In this document: positions 46,781 through 58,165 of the stretch, in pieces
Layout of the letters: every line of letters begins with the position of its first letter
Position numbering within the stretch: the first letter of the stretch is position 1
Assembly: GCA_950295325.1 (NCBI GenBank)
Contig: OX485806.1
Span: 25,668,001 to 25,732,000, forward strand
Source of the DNA: Polytrichum commune
Lineage: Eukaryota > Streptophyta > Polytrichopsida > Polytrichales > Polytrichaceae
Length of the DNA stretch: 64,000 bases
Direction: 5' to 3'
Made by a program: the position numbers and the translations under genes
The notes under the pieces: generated by a model
Databases searched by the model: none
What the model saw: only the letters and a program-made list of their open reading frames with translations
Told to the model about the DNA's origin: nothing

Positions 46781-47653
46781 TGTGAGGTTTCTTTTCAGTG
46801 GCTACCAACCAGTTCGAGTCACATGGTAAAAGTCGACAGTGCCAGCTGCTTGCTGCAGTTGTCACTTGTCGTTTTGAGGGGCCGGCTGTGAGCTCTATGG
46901 CGGTGCTTTCAGATTAATTTAAAGGTCTGTGGGTGTAGTGTACGTTCTTTGGGATTGTTTTTTTCATGTTTTCCAACTTCTACCAATTAGGTTTTCACAA
47001 CGAAAACTTGTGTTGAAAAAAATCTACGATGACACATCAACAAGAACCGGATTGAGAATCGAACCAACCCTGATATGGTTATCATAATATACGTTACTTG
47101 GTCTAGGGGTTAAAGTTCCATTTCTAAAAGGATAATGCTCCCCCTAGGCTGGTACACGACTAGCTTTTATATTAGGTACGATTTTTGTAGCAGGCTAGTT
47201 GCTACTGCACATCTCACTGAGTCGGTTGTTGGGTCGACATAGAAGGTTGTCAAGCAAGCCGGTTGATTGGCAAGTTGGTTGGTTGGCCACACACATAAAA
47301 TTAAACAAGCTAATATTTTGAATAGTTCATCACACATGTCTGTCATTTTGTGTCCACCCTTGGATAGTGAATGATACTCAAGCTGACTATTGATTTTGCA
47401 AGGGTGGACCAAAATAAGAGAAGAATTCATTCTTGCTTTATTTTTGTTACTAGGGGAGTGACACCCTAGTGTTTAAGTAATGTTGTGATGGTGATTGGAA
47501 ATTCATGTTTGTTGATTCCTTGATTAAATACACATGTCCTCTCAATCGTGTTCACTATTGAGTGTGCCAAAGGACTTGATAAAATTTGAAGATGTAGTCC
47601 AATCTCTTTCAAACATGTGTTTCTATGGTGTTTGTTGTGTGAAGACTCACCTA
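46781..47653. repeat. Family B repeat fragments
   Basis: 46970-47110 matches the 585-bp unit ('acttctaccaattag', 'ctgatatggttatc'), and 47490-47650 matches its other half ('gtttgttgattccttgatta', 'gaagatgtagtccaatctc', 'tggtgtttgtt'). The region between is unassigned. Confidence 0.5.
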
Positions 47654-48033
47654 ACTGCACTAAATATGATATTTAGTGTCACCAATTCTGATTGTCTTGC
47701 TCCATGCTAATTGTAAACCATGATGTAGTGTCACCAACACTAAATGTTAGCTCAACATTATTTGTCATTCCTTATAATTTTTTGGGGGAATTATAGATTT
47801 ACAGTGTTGCAATTACTATCACTTACCAAGTGATTTTCATCCAAATTTCAATCACCCATGACAATATTTCATCACATGTTGCTGACACGAGAAGGTAGGG
47901 GTTTTGGCCAATGGATGACCTCATCCATCATCCCTGGCAGTATTTTTTCACTTATTCATTAAAAAGTGTCATTTGAAAAGTTACCATAGTGACATAAAAT
48001 ACCCTATGACACTACATATCATATTTAGTGTAG
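47654..48033. mobile_element. TIR element family D, third copy
   Basis: Ends 'actgcactaaatatgatatt' and 'catatcatatttagtgtag' are inverted. The interior is the reverse of the copy at 41098-41487. Confidence 0.65.
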
Positions 48034-48039
48034 ATATCA

Positions 48040-48330
48040 ATCAAATATAGGGGTCCGATAAAGAAAAGTAGCCCAATGAACCCTCATGCGGTTAAGTGGT
48101 CTATGGCTAGGTGAGGATCAAAGAACAAACATCATAAAGACACATGTTCATAAGAGATTGGACTATGTCCTCAAATTTAAATGATTACTCCACACTCAAG
48201 AATGAACTTCACAATGGGGAGGATCTATGTAATTTCAATTTTCATGAATCAACAAACATACACTTCCGATAATCATAGCTAATTCAAGGCATGATTAATT
48301 TCTATCTAGTTTGTTAATGTCTTATCATAG
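48040..48330 (+). mobile_element. Family B element copy
   Basis: Reads 'caaatataggggtccgataa', 'ggtgaggatcaaagaacaaa', 'agagattggactatgtcctc', then 'ccacactcaa' and 'aacatacacttccgataatc'. This is the forward form of the element within the 585-bp tandem units. Confidence 0.55.
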
Positions 48331-49959
48331 ATAAATTGCTAATACAACACAAGTTTGAAGACGTGTGTTCGATCCATAGATGATGGTAAACAACAAAATT
48401 CAAACAAATAACACCAACATATCTTATGATAAGGCTTGTAGTTTACAAAGCCACTAAATAATAAATGTATCACAATGAGATTGCATTGTGTGTTGAAAAC
48501 ATAGACATTGCATCTACTCAGTATTTTATACAACCATGCTCTATGTGATTTCATAAGGAGAACGAGAATCTTTTGCTTCTCATGTCCAATTTTGAAACAT
48601 GAATTAGCAATCATTCTCCATGAGTCATAATGGTTCGTTAATTGGATGCAACAAATCCATGAGCCAATTTAATAGTTAGAAGCATGTCTGTGGAAGTGGA
48701 ATTGCCCACAATAGAGCTACATACCTTAATGACGGACATCTCCAATAAGAAGGGTATTAGACTTTGTCAATGTTGGCAACGATTTGGACATAATCTTGCC
48801 ACAATGTGTTGGATGAATACTTCCATGTGGACTAAGGGGGGGGGGGGGGGGGAGGGCTCTACCCATCCATATGTTTGTTTATCTAGATCTGCCTAGGAAT
48901 ATATGAAAGATTTGAGATGAATGAATTATTCAACAAAGGATCATTGTTTTCCAACCCCTTCTCAACACATATGATGATCATTGATGACAATGTGTGTGCT
49001 ATGTGCATGTATGCATGCATTGTGTGTGCGTTGGGGGGGGGGGGATGCTTGATTTATATATCGACAAAAGTGTGACCATGAGAATTGGCATTATGTGATG
49101 CACATAGGATGCACATTGATCACAACAATGTTGCCACATGACATATGAACAAGACAAAAAAATATATTGATTGGTTTTTGTAATAAGTCTTTTTCTTGAA
49201 CACAATATAAATATTATGACAAATGATTTAGTGTGATGCACACTGATCACAATGGTGATGCCACATGACACACACAAATAACATCCATTTCAACATTTGA
49301 CTTCACAAGGTACACCTATTTTGAACATTTTAAAACATTTTGTGTGATACACATCACTATTTTGCAAGCAAAGTTGAATCTACAATTATTGTGGTCCACA
49401 TTGATTCTCAAATGTGGATGGTTAGAGTTAGTGTGATCTGCACTATTTGAAATAAATGGTGTAGTAATGGCGCACTACATTTTTAGATTGTTAACTTTGA
49501 ACTGAAACCGGTAATTAGGTAGGTCTATAAAGTTGAGTGGAAAGGAGATTGAAATCGGTTAGCCTTTGATTGATTTCCTTGGTGTACATGTGATTGAATG
49601 GTTTCAAATCAAGAAGTACAATTTAACTTACACACAATTGTGTTTGTGGTGGATTGATGGATGCTTTGAGGGCACCCTTTGCCCTACCAAAAGGACAACC
49701 ACTGTTGGCTGGCTCAACCTTGAAATAAGACCCCCAACTACTAGACAAAGATGTTGTGCAAAAGTCGACTTCGTTGGAAATTGAAAATTCCACTCAATAG
49801 TTGTCTATCAAGATGTTTTTACAATCATATACACCATGTCCAATGTGCCCATTATGGTTTCCATAGTTCTAAGCAATGTATTTGATTAATTCAAGTGCAA
49901 TTTGTAGAGACTAATGTATGCAAGCTTGATTCAATCACTTGTCTTAAACTTACTACATC
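48331..49959. other. Intergenic sequence with G tracts
   Basis: Holds G17 at 48836-48852 and G12 at 49033-49044. A block 'gatgcacattgatcacaa' is repeated ('gatgcacactgatcacaat') near 49110 and 49233. The open frame at 49566-49784 is not recognisable. Confidence 0.45.
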
Positions 49960-50090
49960 TTTATTTGAGTGGTTAGGTGTGCATCTAAGAACATACACCA
50001 AAAACACATGTTTTCAAACGAGATTGGACTACATGCTTAGAATTTGTGAGCCGATCTAAGGCTTAATGGTTAGCATGATTGGGGGAAATA
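49960..50090 (+). mobile_element. TIR element family A, left half
   Basis: Contains 'tttatttgagtggttaggtg', 'gagattggactacatgctta' and 'aatggttagcatgattgggg'. It stops at the internal G run. Confidence 0.6.
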
Positions 50091-50921
50091 TTCAATCCAT
50101 GAATTCTAAGCCAAATTTTGACCAAAATTTGTCCTAAACCACATGCCCCACTTTGCATTTATTCAAAGGGTAATAAGTGAGTACGAGGGATAATCTAAGC
50201 TTCTAACGGTACAAATATGAGTATGTCCACTTTGGGAGTGGCCTTAATTACAAACTTTGAACCATCCATGTGTGATTATTGTTTATAGAAAATAGTGTAT
50301 CTTATAACAGAGGTATGGTCAACCAACATATTTGAAAAAAATGTGAACCTTGCATTTTTTGATGAAATGCGTGACATGATGAGATTCAATTTGAGTGAGA
50401 CTTTGTGCATCACCCTACCAATTTCATCGTGGAACTTTGAGGCGAGATATTTTTGATTGTTGGCTCAAACGTGAGGTTTTGTAATGCCCGTGCCCCCATT
50501 CTTGCCACACAACTTATGTCACAATGATCAAGTGAAGACATCAATGAGAGGTGTGTGCAACAAAATAATAACGAAATTGTTTGGAAGTATTCACAACATT
50601 TGGGATACATCATAGCATGCTCTTTAACTATGATAGAATGCATCATATTGTACTTTTAGAATTGCCTCGAGGGCTCAACTCGGAGGACACCCGTCCCGAG
50701 CACTTTAAAAGATCCCCTTGGCCTGAGCCTTTTGTCCTTGGAAATCCCCCCAAAATTGGTGCCCTATGTTCCCCACATCGTTCCCCAATCTTGGTTTTAA
50801 GAAGCAGCCCAAACCTTAATCATGGCCTATCAAGATAACATACACAAAAAAAAAAGTGGTCCCTTGAGTCACTAAGAAGTTTAGGAGCTAACAAGAAAGG
50901 AAATCTTCACTAAATTACACC
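50091..50921. other. Intergenic sequence
   Basis: No gene supported. 50650-50830 is GC-richer with an open frame (50581-50838) that I cannot assign. Confidence 0.4.
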
Positions 50922-51290
50922 CTAATCTCCGTAATATCATGCTTGTGGCAACCAAAGTGTACGTGATATTAAGGAGTTTTTTTAGTGCTAACATGGATGC
51001 GTGATAAAAGAGAATTAGTGTAGTATGTGACATTATGGAATAAATTAAAGTTAAAATTACAAAGATGATTACAATGATGACAATGTGATGCGTGCAAGCC
51101 TGTGGTTTCAAAATTGAAGTCTTTGGTGGTTTACTTTAATGTCAAAACCTATGATATGTGAGAGGGAAAAATGATAACAAGGAATGAGATTTAAACTAAG
51201 AACATTTGTTCCCTAGGGTTTTGGGATGTAAGTGAGGGAGTGGCATTAAGAAGGTTGATAGTACGGAGTTTAGAATGTAGTTAATTTGGT
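50922..51290 (+). repeat. ~365-bp dispersed repeat, copy 1
   Basis: Matches 53816-54178 in direct orientation: 'gcttgtggcaaccaaagtg', 'acaatgatgacaatgtgatg', 'taagaacatttgttccctag' and 'ggttttgggat'. Confidence 0.7.
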
Positions 51291-51430
51291 TTAGATAAAT
51301 CATACGAGCTCCGAAAAACATGAGGGAATCAACTATGGACATGACGTAGATTTGCTAATCATCTCGCACTAATTCACGTTTCATGACCTATGAGAAGCAG
51401 GTGTAGGGCAAAAAATGTCCTGCTTACTTT
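51285..51430 (+). mobile_element. TIR element family A, right half
   Basis: Contains 'catacgagctccgaaaaaca', 'gatttgctaatcatctcgca', 'ctaattcacgtttcatgacc' and 'gagaagcaggtgtagg'. Confidence 0.55.
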
Positions 51431-52854
51431 GCATTGCAACAATGTAGAATTAATACTTAGGATATTATCATAGAATGTCCTCAACCCGTCCTCATGGTCT
51501 TTATCAATTATCCATGAGTATGTAATTGAAGATCAACATGCCTAGTTCAATCATTCTTCTTATATGGACCACACATGTCGTTGCTTGGTGACTCTGCAAC
51601 TATGAACATGAAATGAACATTTAGAATGCTATCCATAAGGACATGGCACGTGACGTTATGAAGCAGCTAGATGATGGTCTCTTCCCAAAGAACAAGGCTA
51701 TAATTAAAGATCTCTAGATTTGTAGCTGCATGTTGAAAACTTCACAGGATGCAGTTTGAGTGCTCCCCATAAAATAGGAAATCCTGGAATTGAAGTAGAA
51801 TGATGCTCGTCTGATACATGGTCCCACATACTGCAACCAAGGAGTTGAGTAATGTGATGGATTGATGAGTAGTACAAAGCTTGTAGTTTGAATGGGGTAA
51901 AGTCAACAACATGGACCCCCTTTACCACTATCTATTGGGGGTCCCCCTGCATGACACCAGAAGTCATTGACTATCAAGACTTCAACGATACAATAAGGTG
52001 ATTCTTGCTTTTAACTTTGCAGAATTTCCACATATCATTCTAAAACTTCCATTGGTGGACACCCACTAATATCCAACTTAAATAGACCCTAGAATGGGAG
52101 GGCCAAGTGATCACATAAGAGGATAATCTCCACTTTGACCTCCAATACAATTTCCATCGTGACATAGATCGGATTTACCCAATGGCCAATACATAATGTA
52201 ATTTGTATCAAATTGAATTTATGCATAGTGATGTATATAAAAAAAATGAAAAATAGAATTTTTAAACAATATCTTGGGATCATATATGACATTTTTCAAT
52301 GAGGCGGATGCACTTATTAAATGTGTGAGTTGACGGGTGGTTTGATCTCAAGAAACTTTACATAGACAACATAATCTCTTCCTAATGGAAATTACGAGGA
52401 CTTGAGTGAACAAGCACTACTAGAGGCTCCCTTGCCAATGAGGAGGTTCAATTATCTTTTAAGCTCACAATCCTCAAATTCTCAACCACTCTAAATCTGG
52501 CGAGAAATGATGGAAAATGGAGAACACGAATAATTAAATAAAATTAAAAAATAAATACAAAAACAAATGATAGGAGCGATTTTAAAGGTCCACCTAGCCA
52601 CCGCCTTCCATATTCTAACTCTCTTCTCAATGACAATCATAAGGACATGTTTTGACAAGCTCACAAATCTTTGTGAGAAGTCTTAATTCCTCAAGCTCAC
52701 AAATCTTCGTGTTCTCAACCTCTCTAAATCTAGTGGGCAACATAATATGATGATTATGTTGTGTGGGACTATGGGAATTGAATGGAAAGTTGGAATTGTC
52801 GATGAATGTTATCTTGGAGATACCCATGTCCATAGAGCAATGGGGTTACAACTT
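51431..52854. other. Intergenic sequence
   Basis: Short open frames only. 'ctcacaatcctcaaattctc' near 52468 recurs as 'ctcacaaatcttcgtgttct' near 52695. Confidence 0.4.
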
Positions 52855-53540
52855 GCCACACAAAACTTGAGCTCAAGCTCAAGCTTGCCAGTTTGGTGGA
52901 CTAAAGTAAAAAAGACTTTGAATCCTTCCATACACCTAACATGGTGGAATTTTGTCTCAAGATTGGTCTCCACTTTTGTGGATTGGTTTTTGAGTTCAAT
53001 TTAAAATAAGAAGAAACCAAGCTCCACCTTTTTGGCTTTGTCCTGTAGGACAAAGACTATGCATCAACTTCTTCGTTTCAAGAGTAAATTTCCTAACCAC
53101 TTTGCGTTCACACTTGAACGTCACTTGTTCTTGTTGATTTTGGTTCAGTTTATTTAATGTGGATGCTAACTAACTAACTAACTAACTATATATGTATGTA
53201 TGTATATATAATTGCTCCCTAAAATGCATTGAAAGAAATCTAGTTAACTATTTCGACAATTCTTGATTATTTATTTAAAAGATTTCGGGTGATAAATGAG
53301 TAGCTTCAATCCTTGACTCGCATTTGAGAAGAAGATGCACAAAATCCAAGAAAATTTTGGTATAGTAAATAGCCATGAATTGGCATGAGCAAAGTGGACA
53401 ACTACAATTGTAGTCTTTCATAGTAAGGGATAAAGCCTCACGGTTCTACCGTTTTCTTGTTTAGTAGGCATACATAAAGACTCCTATTCCTTCACCTCAA
53501 CCACCAAGCTTGCAAGCTTGAGCTCGAGCTTTGTGTGGGT
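52855..53540. mobile_element. Possible TIR element with CAAGCTTGAGCTCAAG-type ends
   Basis: 52855-52898 and 53500-53540 are inverted relatives ('cttgagctcaagctcaagct' against 'caagcttgcaagcttgagct', with 'ccacacaaa' and 'tttgtgtgg' at the outer edges). The interior holds a TAAC microsatellite (53167-53190) and TATG/TA repeats. The boundary is unproven. Confidence 0.4.
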
Positions 53541-53815
53541 GGCCCAATAGTTGATAGGGTGCCCACACTTACTAGTGCTAGTGAACACTTCAACTCCGTT
53601 CATTAGCCTCAATAAGTGTGAGCAAATACTCAAATATTTATAACTAGTAAAGCAATTCAATCCACTATTAGTATAATACCTTCATTACATCTAGTGGCCG
53701 CTAGCCATATGGTATTGGAAAGTGGTCCATGCTAGCAGAGCTGTCCACTGCCCCCCCCCCCCCATACACACATGCGCACACACTTGTAAGTGTGGGCACA
53801 CTATGAAATAGACTC
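53541..53815. other. Intergenic sequence with C13 tract
   Basis: C13 at 53751-53763, followed by a CA-rich run. No gene. Confidence 0.5.
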
Positions 53816-54178
53816 TAAACCTTGTATTATCACGCTTGTGGCAACCAAAGTGCATGTGATATTAAGCAATTTTGTAGTGTTAACTTAACATGGATGTGTG
53901 GTACAAGAGAATTATTATAGCATGTGACAATATGGAATAACACAAAGTCAACATTCCAATAATGACAATAATTATAATGATGACAATGTGATGCGTGCGA
54001 GCATGTGGTATGAATTCTTTGGCAATTTATTTTAATGTCAAAATTTGTGATGTATGGGAGGGAAACGTGACAACAAGGAGTGAGATCTGAACTAAGAACG
54101 TCCTTTCCCTAGGGTTTTGGGATACAAGGGGAGGAGTGACATTAAGGGGGTTGATATTCCGGAGTGTAGAGTGTATGG
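53816..54178 (+). repeat. ~365-bp dispersed repeat, copy 2
   Basis: Direct copy of 50922-51290. Here it abuts GC-richer sequence. The 2.5 kb between the copies has no retroelement coding, so an LTR pair is not supported. Confidence 0.7.
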
Positions 54179-55090
54179 TGTTATTAAAGAAGGCGAAATG
54201 GGGGAAACACAAATGACGTATGAAGGGATGCGAAGGACCACCCGGCGTTTCGGAGGGCGACCCTTCCGCCGCCTTCCGGACACTGACTTTTACTCCTCCT
54301 CGGCGAGCGCACATTCCTCTTGAGCCGCTTCGCTGCATGTAAGCTCACGGCATCTCATCCTGACCCCCGCACGCTCCCCGGTCCGCAACCATCGCAACTG
54401 CCGCTGCTAATCCATCGCCACCTCACATTCACCAACTCCCGGACACCCATCCATATTCCCATCCATCACGAGAGCATGGCGCATGCTGCTAACTGCTGTC
54501 TGCATAGTGCAAGTCTAACTTACACGTGATAAGAATCCGATTGCCTGACGGGCTGTGTGACGGGCCCTCGCCAGAATTTGTAGCCACAAGCGCAGGATCC
54601 GGAGCTTCATCTCAGCTTGAGTTGCCAAGTGCGGAGATTTGGGTGGTGGGTTTGCAGGTCTGGAGGTTTTCGGCCCGCTTTCGGTGGAGTTCCCTGCGGT
54701 AACAGCACTGGAGTTGGATGAGTAGATGATGAGCGACTGGTTGACGGGCGCTGACGGGTTGGATTGTTGCCAGGGGCGCGGGATCCGAATTTCCGTGTCG
54801 ATGTGAGAGTTTTGTTTTAGGAATTCTGGAAAGGCAGTCGTAGCACGCCTCTCTGATGCATGCTGAGAGGTCACCGGGGGACGCGAAGTGGATAGGCTGG
54901 AGAAGTATTACGGCATGGGAAGAATGTCTGCAGATCAGATCTAGCAGGTGCAGGATTCGGAGTGAATCCGGTGTAAGCTGTGGAGAGAGGTTTGGTGGAT
55001 TTTCTGTAGGAAGAATTAGAGTGACTCACTGGGATTAGAAACTTGCACGAAGTTGAAAGAGTTTGGGAAATCTTAGGGGTTTGACGGGTT
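54179..55090 (-). other. Possible minus-strand transcription unit
   Basis: TATAAATA on the minus strand (55118-55125) precedes GC-rich sequence with an open frame (54874-54515) that ends at a consensus donor, CGT|GTAAGT (54525-54517). An acceptor-like 'ttacatgcag' near 54345-54336 opens a second frame rich in Arg, Gly and Ser. The frame has no ATG near its start, and leader ATGs begin tiny ORFs, so coding is unproven. It could be a spliced non-coding or small-peptide gene. The product is unrecognised. Confidence 0.3.
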
Positions 55091-55117
55091 ATGGTAGCGT
55101 GTTGGATGCGACGTCCC

Positions 55118-55125
55118 TATTTATA
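55118..55125 (-). promoter_or_regulatory. Candidate minus-strand TATA box
   Basis: TATAAATA in the reverse orientation, in the context CATATAAATAGGG, a strong plant TATA match. It would drive the possible minus-strand unit. Confidence 0.4.
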
Positions 55126-55901
55126 TGCCTGCTGGTAAGCGGGCACGCTTTCGTGTACACTTCTTCTTCAAGGAGTTGTTGAACCAGCTGTGAGGTGACC
55201 TCTGGAGGAAGGAAGGAATCGCTCGCTCACTCACTCACTCACTCACTCACACGCCTGTACATAACATCAAAGCTGTGTCCTCCAACATAAAATAGACATC
55301 TTGACTGGGGCACAACAGGGCAGCCTCTTCTTGTTGTTACATGGTTTGCACGAGAATCGAAAGTCAGTTGCGAAAGTTTCTGTGAAGCTGGTGGTCTTTG
55401 ACGGTTCTGCGAAGTTTTCTATTTTTGGCAGTGTTGGAGCGGAGCTCCCTGCAGGTCGGTAAAAGTGCAGAACATATACTGCTCCCGACTCTTTGCTAAA
55501 GTCAATCAATTGCGTGGTTCCATACTCAGCGGACTTATTTATAGAGACTATTCATTTCTTGAATGAGTCGTTTGAAGTTCTCGTAGCTCCTTCCCTCCTT
55601 CTCACTACCCCTGGTCCGGCACCTATTTCTAAGAGGTGTTGTAATCTCGGTGCTTACGCGTTGCCCGTCGCCGTCTATTCCAGCAGCCGCGTCAAATTAA
55701 CCTTTAGATGTAATTCACAAATTTGTAACAGAAGCGTAATAGAATCTGATTCCAATCTGACAATCTATCTAGCCATGATTCCTCGAGGGCTTCTCGGAAG
55801 GCTCCCTACAATTGTGTACCAAAGTTAATTAGTAACTCCTCTCGGCACCACTGTGCAGGCCTTCCTTTCGTAGCGTATGCAAAGTTATGATCGCCGTTTC
55901 A
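55126..55901. other. Region between divergent units
   Basis: Includes a (TCAC)n run at 55223-55252 and a second minus-strand TATAAATA at 55535-55542 that precedes an 80-codon frame without an ATG (55509-55267). No gene is called. Confidence 0.4.
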
Positions 55902-56165
55902 AGTTATGCAGGCCGCAGATTTGAGTCTCTAGCATTGAAGGGCACGTATGTTCTGATATTCCACCGTAGTTTTCTTTCTACGGATATCTTGCTGATGCCT
56001 TGCTGCTGTTTATCAGAGAACTGCGGGCGTTCCGTAGCCTACTTATCCAAGGCTATGATCGCCGATTGATTAGATTGTCGCTGATGCAGGCCGCAGATTT
56101 GAGTCTCTAGCAGTGAAGGACACATTTGTTTTGGTACTCCATCATAGTTGTCTTCTTCCACGTAT
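55902..56165 (+). repeat. Tandem duplication in the leader of the 300-residue gene
   Basis: 55902-55985 and 56081-56165 are copies sharing 'atgcaggccgcagatttgag' and 'tctctagca-tgaag'. They lie directly upstream of the start codon at 56229. Confidence 0.75.
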
Positions 56166-56228
56166 ATCCTTTCTGGTCTTTATTCGGTTCTCAACATTTT
56201 GAAAGGGAGTGTTCAAAGTTGTTGCAGT

Positions 56229-57131
56229 ATGGCGGCGAAGCACAGACGCCATAGCTCCGTGGACAGCTTAGGATGGATGTACACTAACCGCACCATCGAC
56301 GCTCCTCTTCCTCCACAGCGACCGAATTTCCTCGGCCGCTCAATCTCCACCCGTGTCTCCAGCTTCAGCCGTGAGTTTTTCCGCCAATCGAGCTCCGTTT
56401 CTCAGCACTTCAACCCTGGGGAGTACTTCACCGGATGCTTTCAAGGTCCTCGAAGCTCTGGCAAACCAGAATCCGTGTCTACACGCCAGCTCTTGGAATT
56501 AGACTCCGCAGGATCCTCCGGAGGTTCTTGGTTCCATAGCGGAACTGAACAACCAGGGCAGCCGCGCAGGCAAAAGTCCCTGTCTACTTCGATCTTGAGC
56601 AGTTTCGGTAGCATGAACTCCTGCGCGGGGGCAAACTGGAACCTGGAGATGCGAGCAGCGGAGCTTAACAGGAAAGCTGCAACTGACAAGAACCGCGTGA
56701 GGCAGGGCGGGCAGTGGGAGGTCGAAGGTGACATGTACATGAAACCTCCGGCGTGGAAACAGTTTATAAGGAAACTGAGGGCGCAGGCTAAGCGCCATGT
56801 CCATCCTGTGCCTGTGTTAACAAACTACGATGCCGAGAGTTATGAGAAGAATTTCGATAACGGCGGGATAGCGTTTGGATTGCCTTCCAGAATTGAGGAG
56901 GACGATGAGCTTGAGCTGGAGCTTGGAGTGCGAGAGAGGGCGCTTCATAACAAGCTCCTCACAAAACTCCATTCCCAGCGGTTTGATCCGGAGAGAACCA
57001 CCGGCCTTATGAAGAGCATCTCGGTGCCTGTTCCTCCGACCAAAGGGTTGAAGGCCAAGGAAGAAGTCATACCTATCTGGCAACGGCGATCCCGGCCTCC
57101 TATTAAACTCGAACTTACAAAATCACTGTAA
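56229..57131 (+). CDS. Plant-specific protein of unknown function, with WKxFxRKLRA and YDxxSYxxNFD-like motifs
   Basis: Single-exon frame of 300 residues. The ATG at 56229 is the first in frame; the open frame upstream has none. The sequence 'gttgcag' just before it could be the end of a leader intron. The first 150 residues are Ser/Arg-rich and probably disordered. Then come WNLEMRAAELNRKAA, PPAWKQFIRKLRAQAKR, and NYDAESYEKNFDNGGIAFGL followed by an acidic run EEDDELELELGVRERAL. The 'W-K-x-F ... Y-D-x-x-S/E-Y-x-x-N-F-D-x-G' order recurs in an uncharacterised group of plant proteins I remember from angiosperms. No signal peptide or membrane segment is seen. Codon use is GC-rich and the frame is clean, so it is very likely a real gene. 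Confidence 0.75.
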   Translation: MAAKHRRHSSVDSLGWMYTNRTIDAPLPPQRPNFLGRSISTRVSSFSREFFRQSSSVSQHFNPGEYFTGCFQGPRSSGKPESVSTRQLLELDSAGSSGGSWFHSGTEQPGQPRRQKSLSTSILSSFGSMNSCAGANWNLEMRAAELNRKAATDKNRVRQGGQWEVEGDMYMKPPAWKQFIRKLRAQAKRHVHPVPVLTNYDAESYEKNFDNGGIAFGLPSRIEEDDELELELGVRERALHNKLLTKLHSQRFDPERTTGLMKSISVPVPPTKGLKAKEEVIPIWQRRSRPPIKLELTKSL

Positions 57132-57426
57132 ATGGAGGAATGTATACAGATAGAAGCATTTCCTTCAATCCTTATCTCTACACGGCGCTGCGATATTCAG
57201 CTCTTCAAGATTGGATATCGGCGATGCAAATTGAGGTGTGATTCTTCATACCGATAGATTCTTCATAGGAATTCGACGTGCGCATTCTTGCGACAGGAGT
57301 TTGCCGGAGGCTATGCTACTCTTGCGCAGGAAAACATGCACTCCTGCATGTTTGATTATCACAGCCACTGATGATAGACTTAAATTCTGTCCTTGAGCAA
57401 AGGTTCTGAACATGGCACACGGGTAT
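57132..57426. other. 3' flank of the 300-residue gene
   Basis: Presumed 3' UTR. Contains a short palindromic 'caggagt/actcctg' pair near 57295-57343. No gene. Confidence 0.4.
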
Positions 57427-58165
57427 GAAATTGGCCATGGCGGCTGAGCATTGCCAAATCCTCGACACGATTTTCGTGTGCCGGAGGTTCACTCCGAACT
57501 ACTGCGGCCGATACTGCCACTGTTTGACATAATGTTTGGCTGCTTTACTTCATTTGAAGAAGTCAGATACTGGTGCAGCCACAGTGTCGTTGAAATCATA
57601 AATCCTCTCTCACGCCTGGCTATGGCGAGTCTATCTCCGAGCTGAGATTGCGAGATGGTTTGCAGGAATGCTATTGGCCATGGCGGCTGAACACCGCCAA
57701 CTGCTAGACACGATTTTTCAGGTGCTGGATGCTCACTCCGAACTTTTGCGGCTGAGATTCCCACTGTTTGACATGATTCTTAGCCGCTTCACTTCGTTTC
57801 AAGAACCAAGATTCTGGCGCCAGTCTCACCGAGATCATATGCAGGTCGCCTGGCTATAGCTATCTATCCCCGATCTAAAGAAGAACACGTCGCTTGCTGG
57901 TTTGTAACATTGGTTTGCCGGAATGAAAGTGGCCATGGCGGCTGGACATTGCCAGCTGCTCTTCAATGTTTTCGGGTGTCGGAGGTTCACTCCGGCTGAG
58001 ATTGCCACTGTTTGACGTGATTCTTGGCCGCTTGACTTCGATTCAAGAACCAAGATACTGGTGCTGCTACAGGCTCACCGCGAACATGCAACACTCCTCG
58101 CGCAGGTGGCCTGGCTATGGCATAATATCTTCTCTCCGAGCCAAGAAAAGACATCGATAAAATTC
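57427..58165 (+). pseudogene. Three tandem coding-like units (~245 bp each)
   Basis: Units start at about 57427, 57668 and 57921 with 'ggccatggcggctg' and end near 'cgcctggctatggc'. In unit 2 an open frame (57668-57859) reads MAAEHRQLLDTIFQVLDAHS then ELLRLRFPLFDMILSRFTSF and QEPRFW. Units 1 and 3 encode the same residues across frameshifts (LFDIMFGCFTSFEEVRYW; LFDVILGRLTSIQEPRYW). Conservation of the peptide pattern across three copies suggests a duplicated exon or small gene that has decayed. The family is not recognised. Confidence 0.5.

Noticed and set aside
50922-54178. Complete LTR retrotransposon
   Set aside because: No reverse transcriptase, integrase or gag frame between the repeats, and no TG...CA ends.
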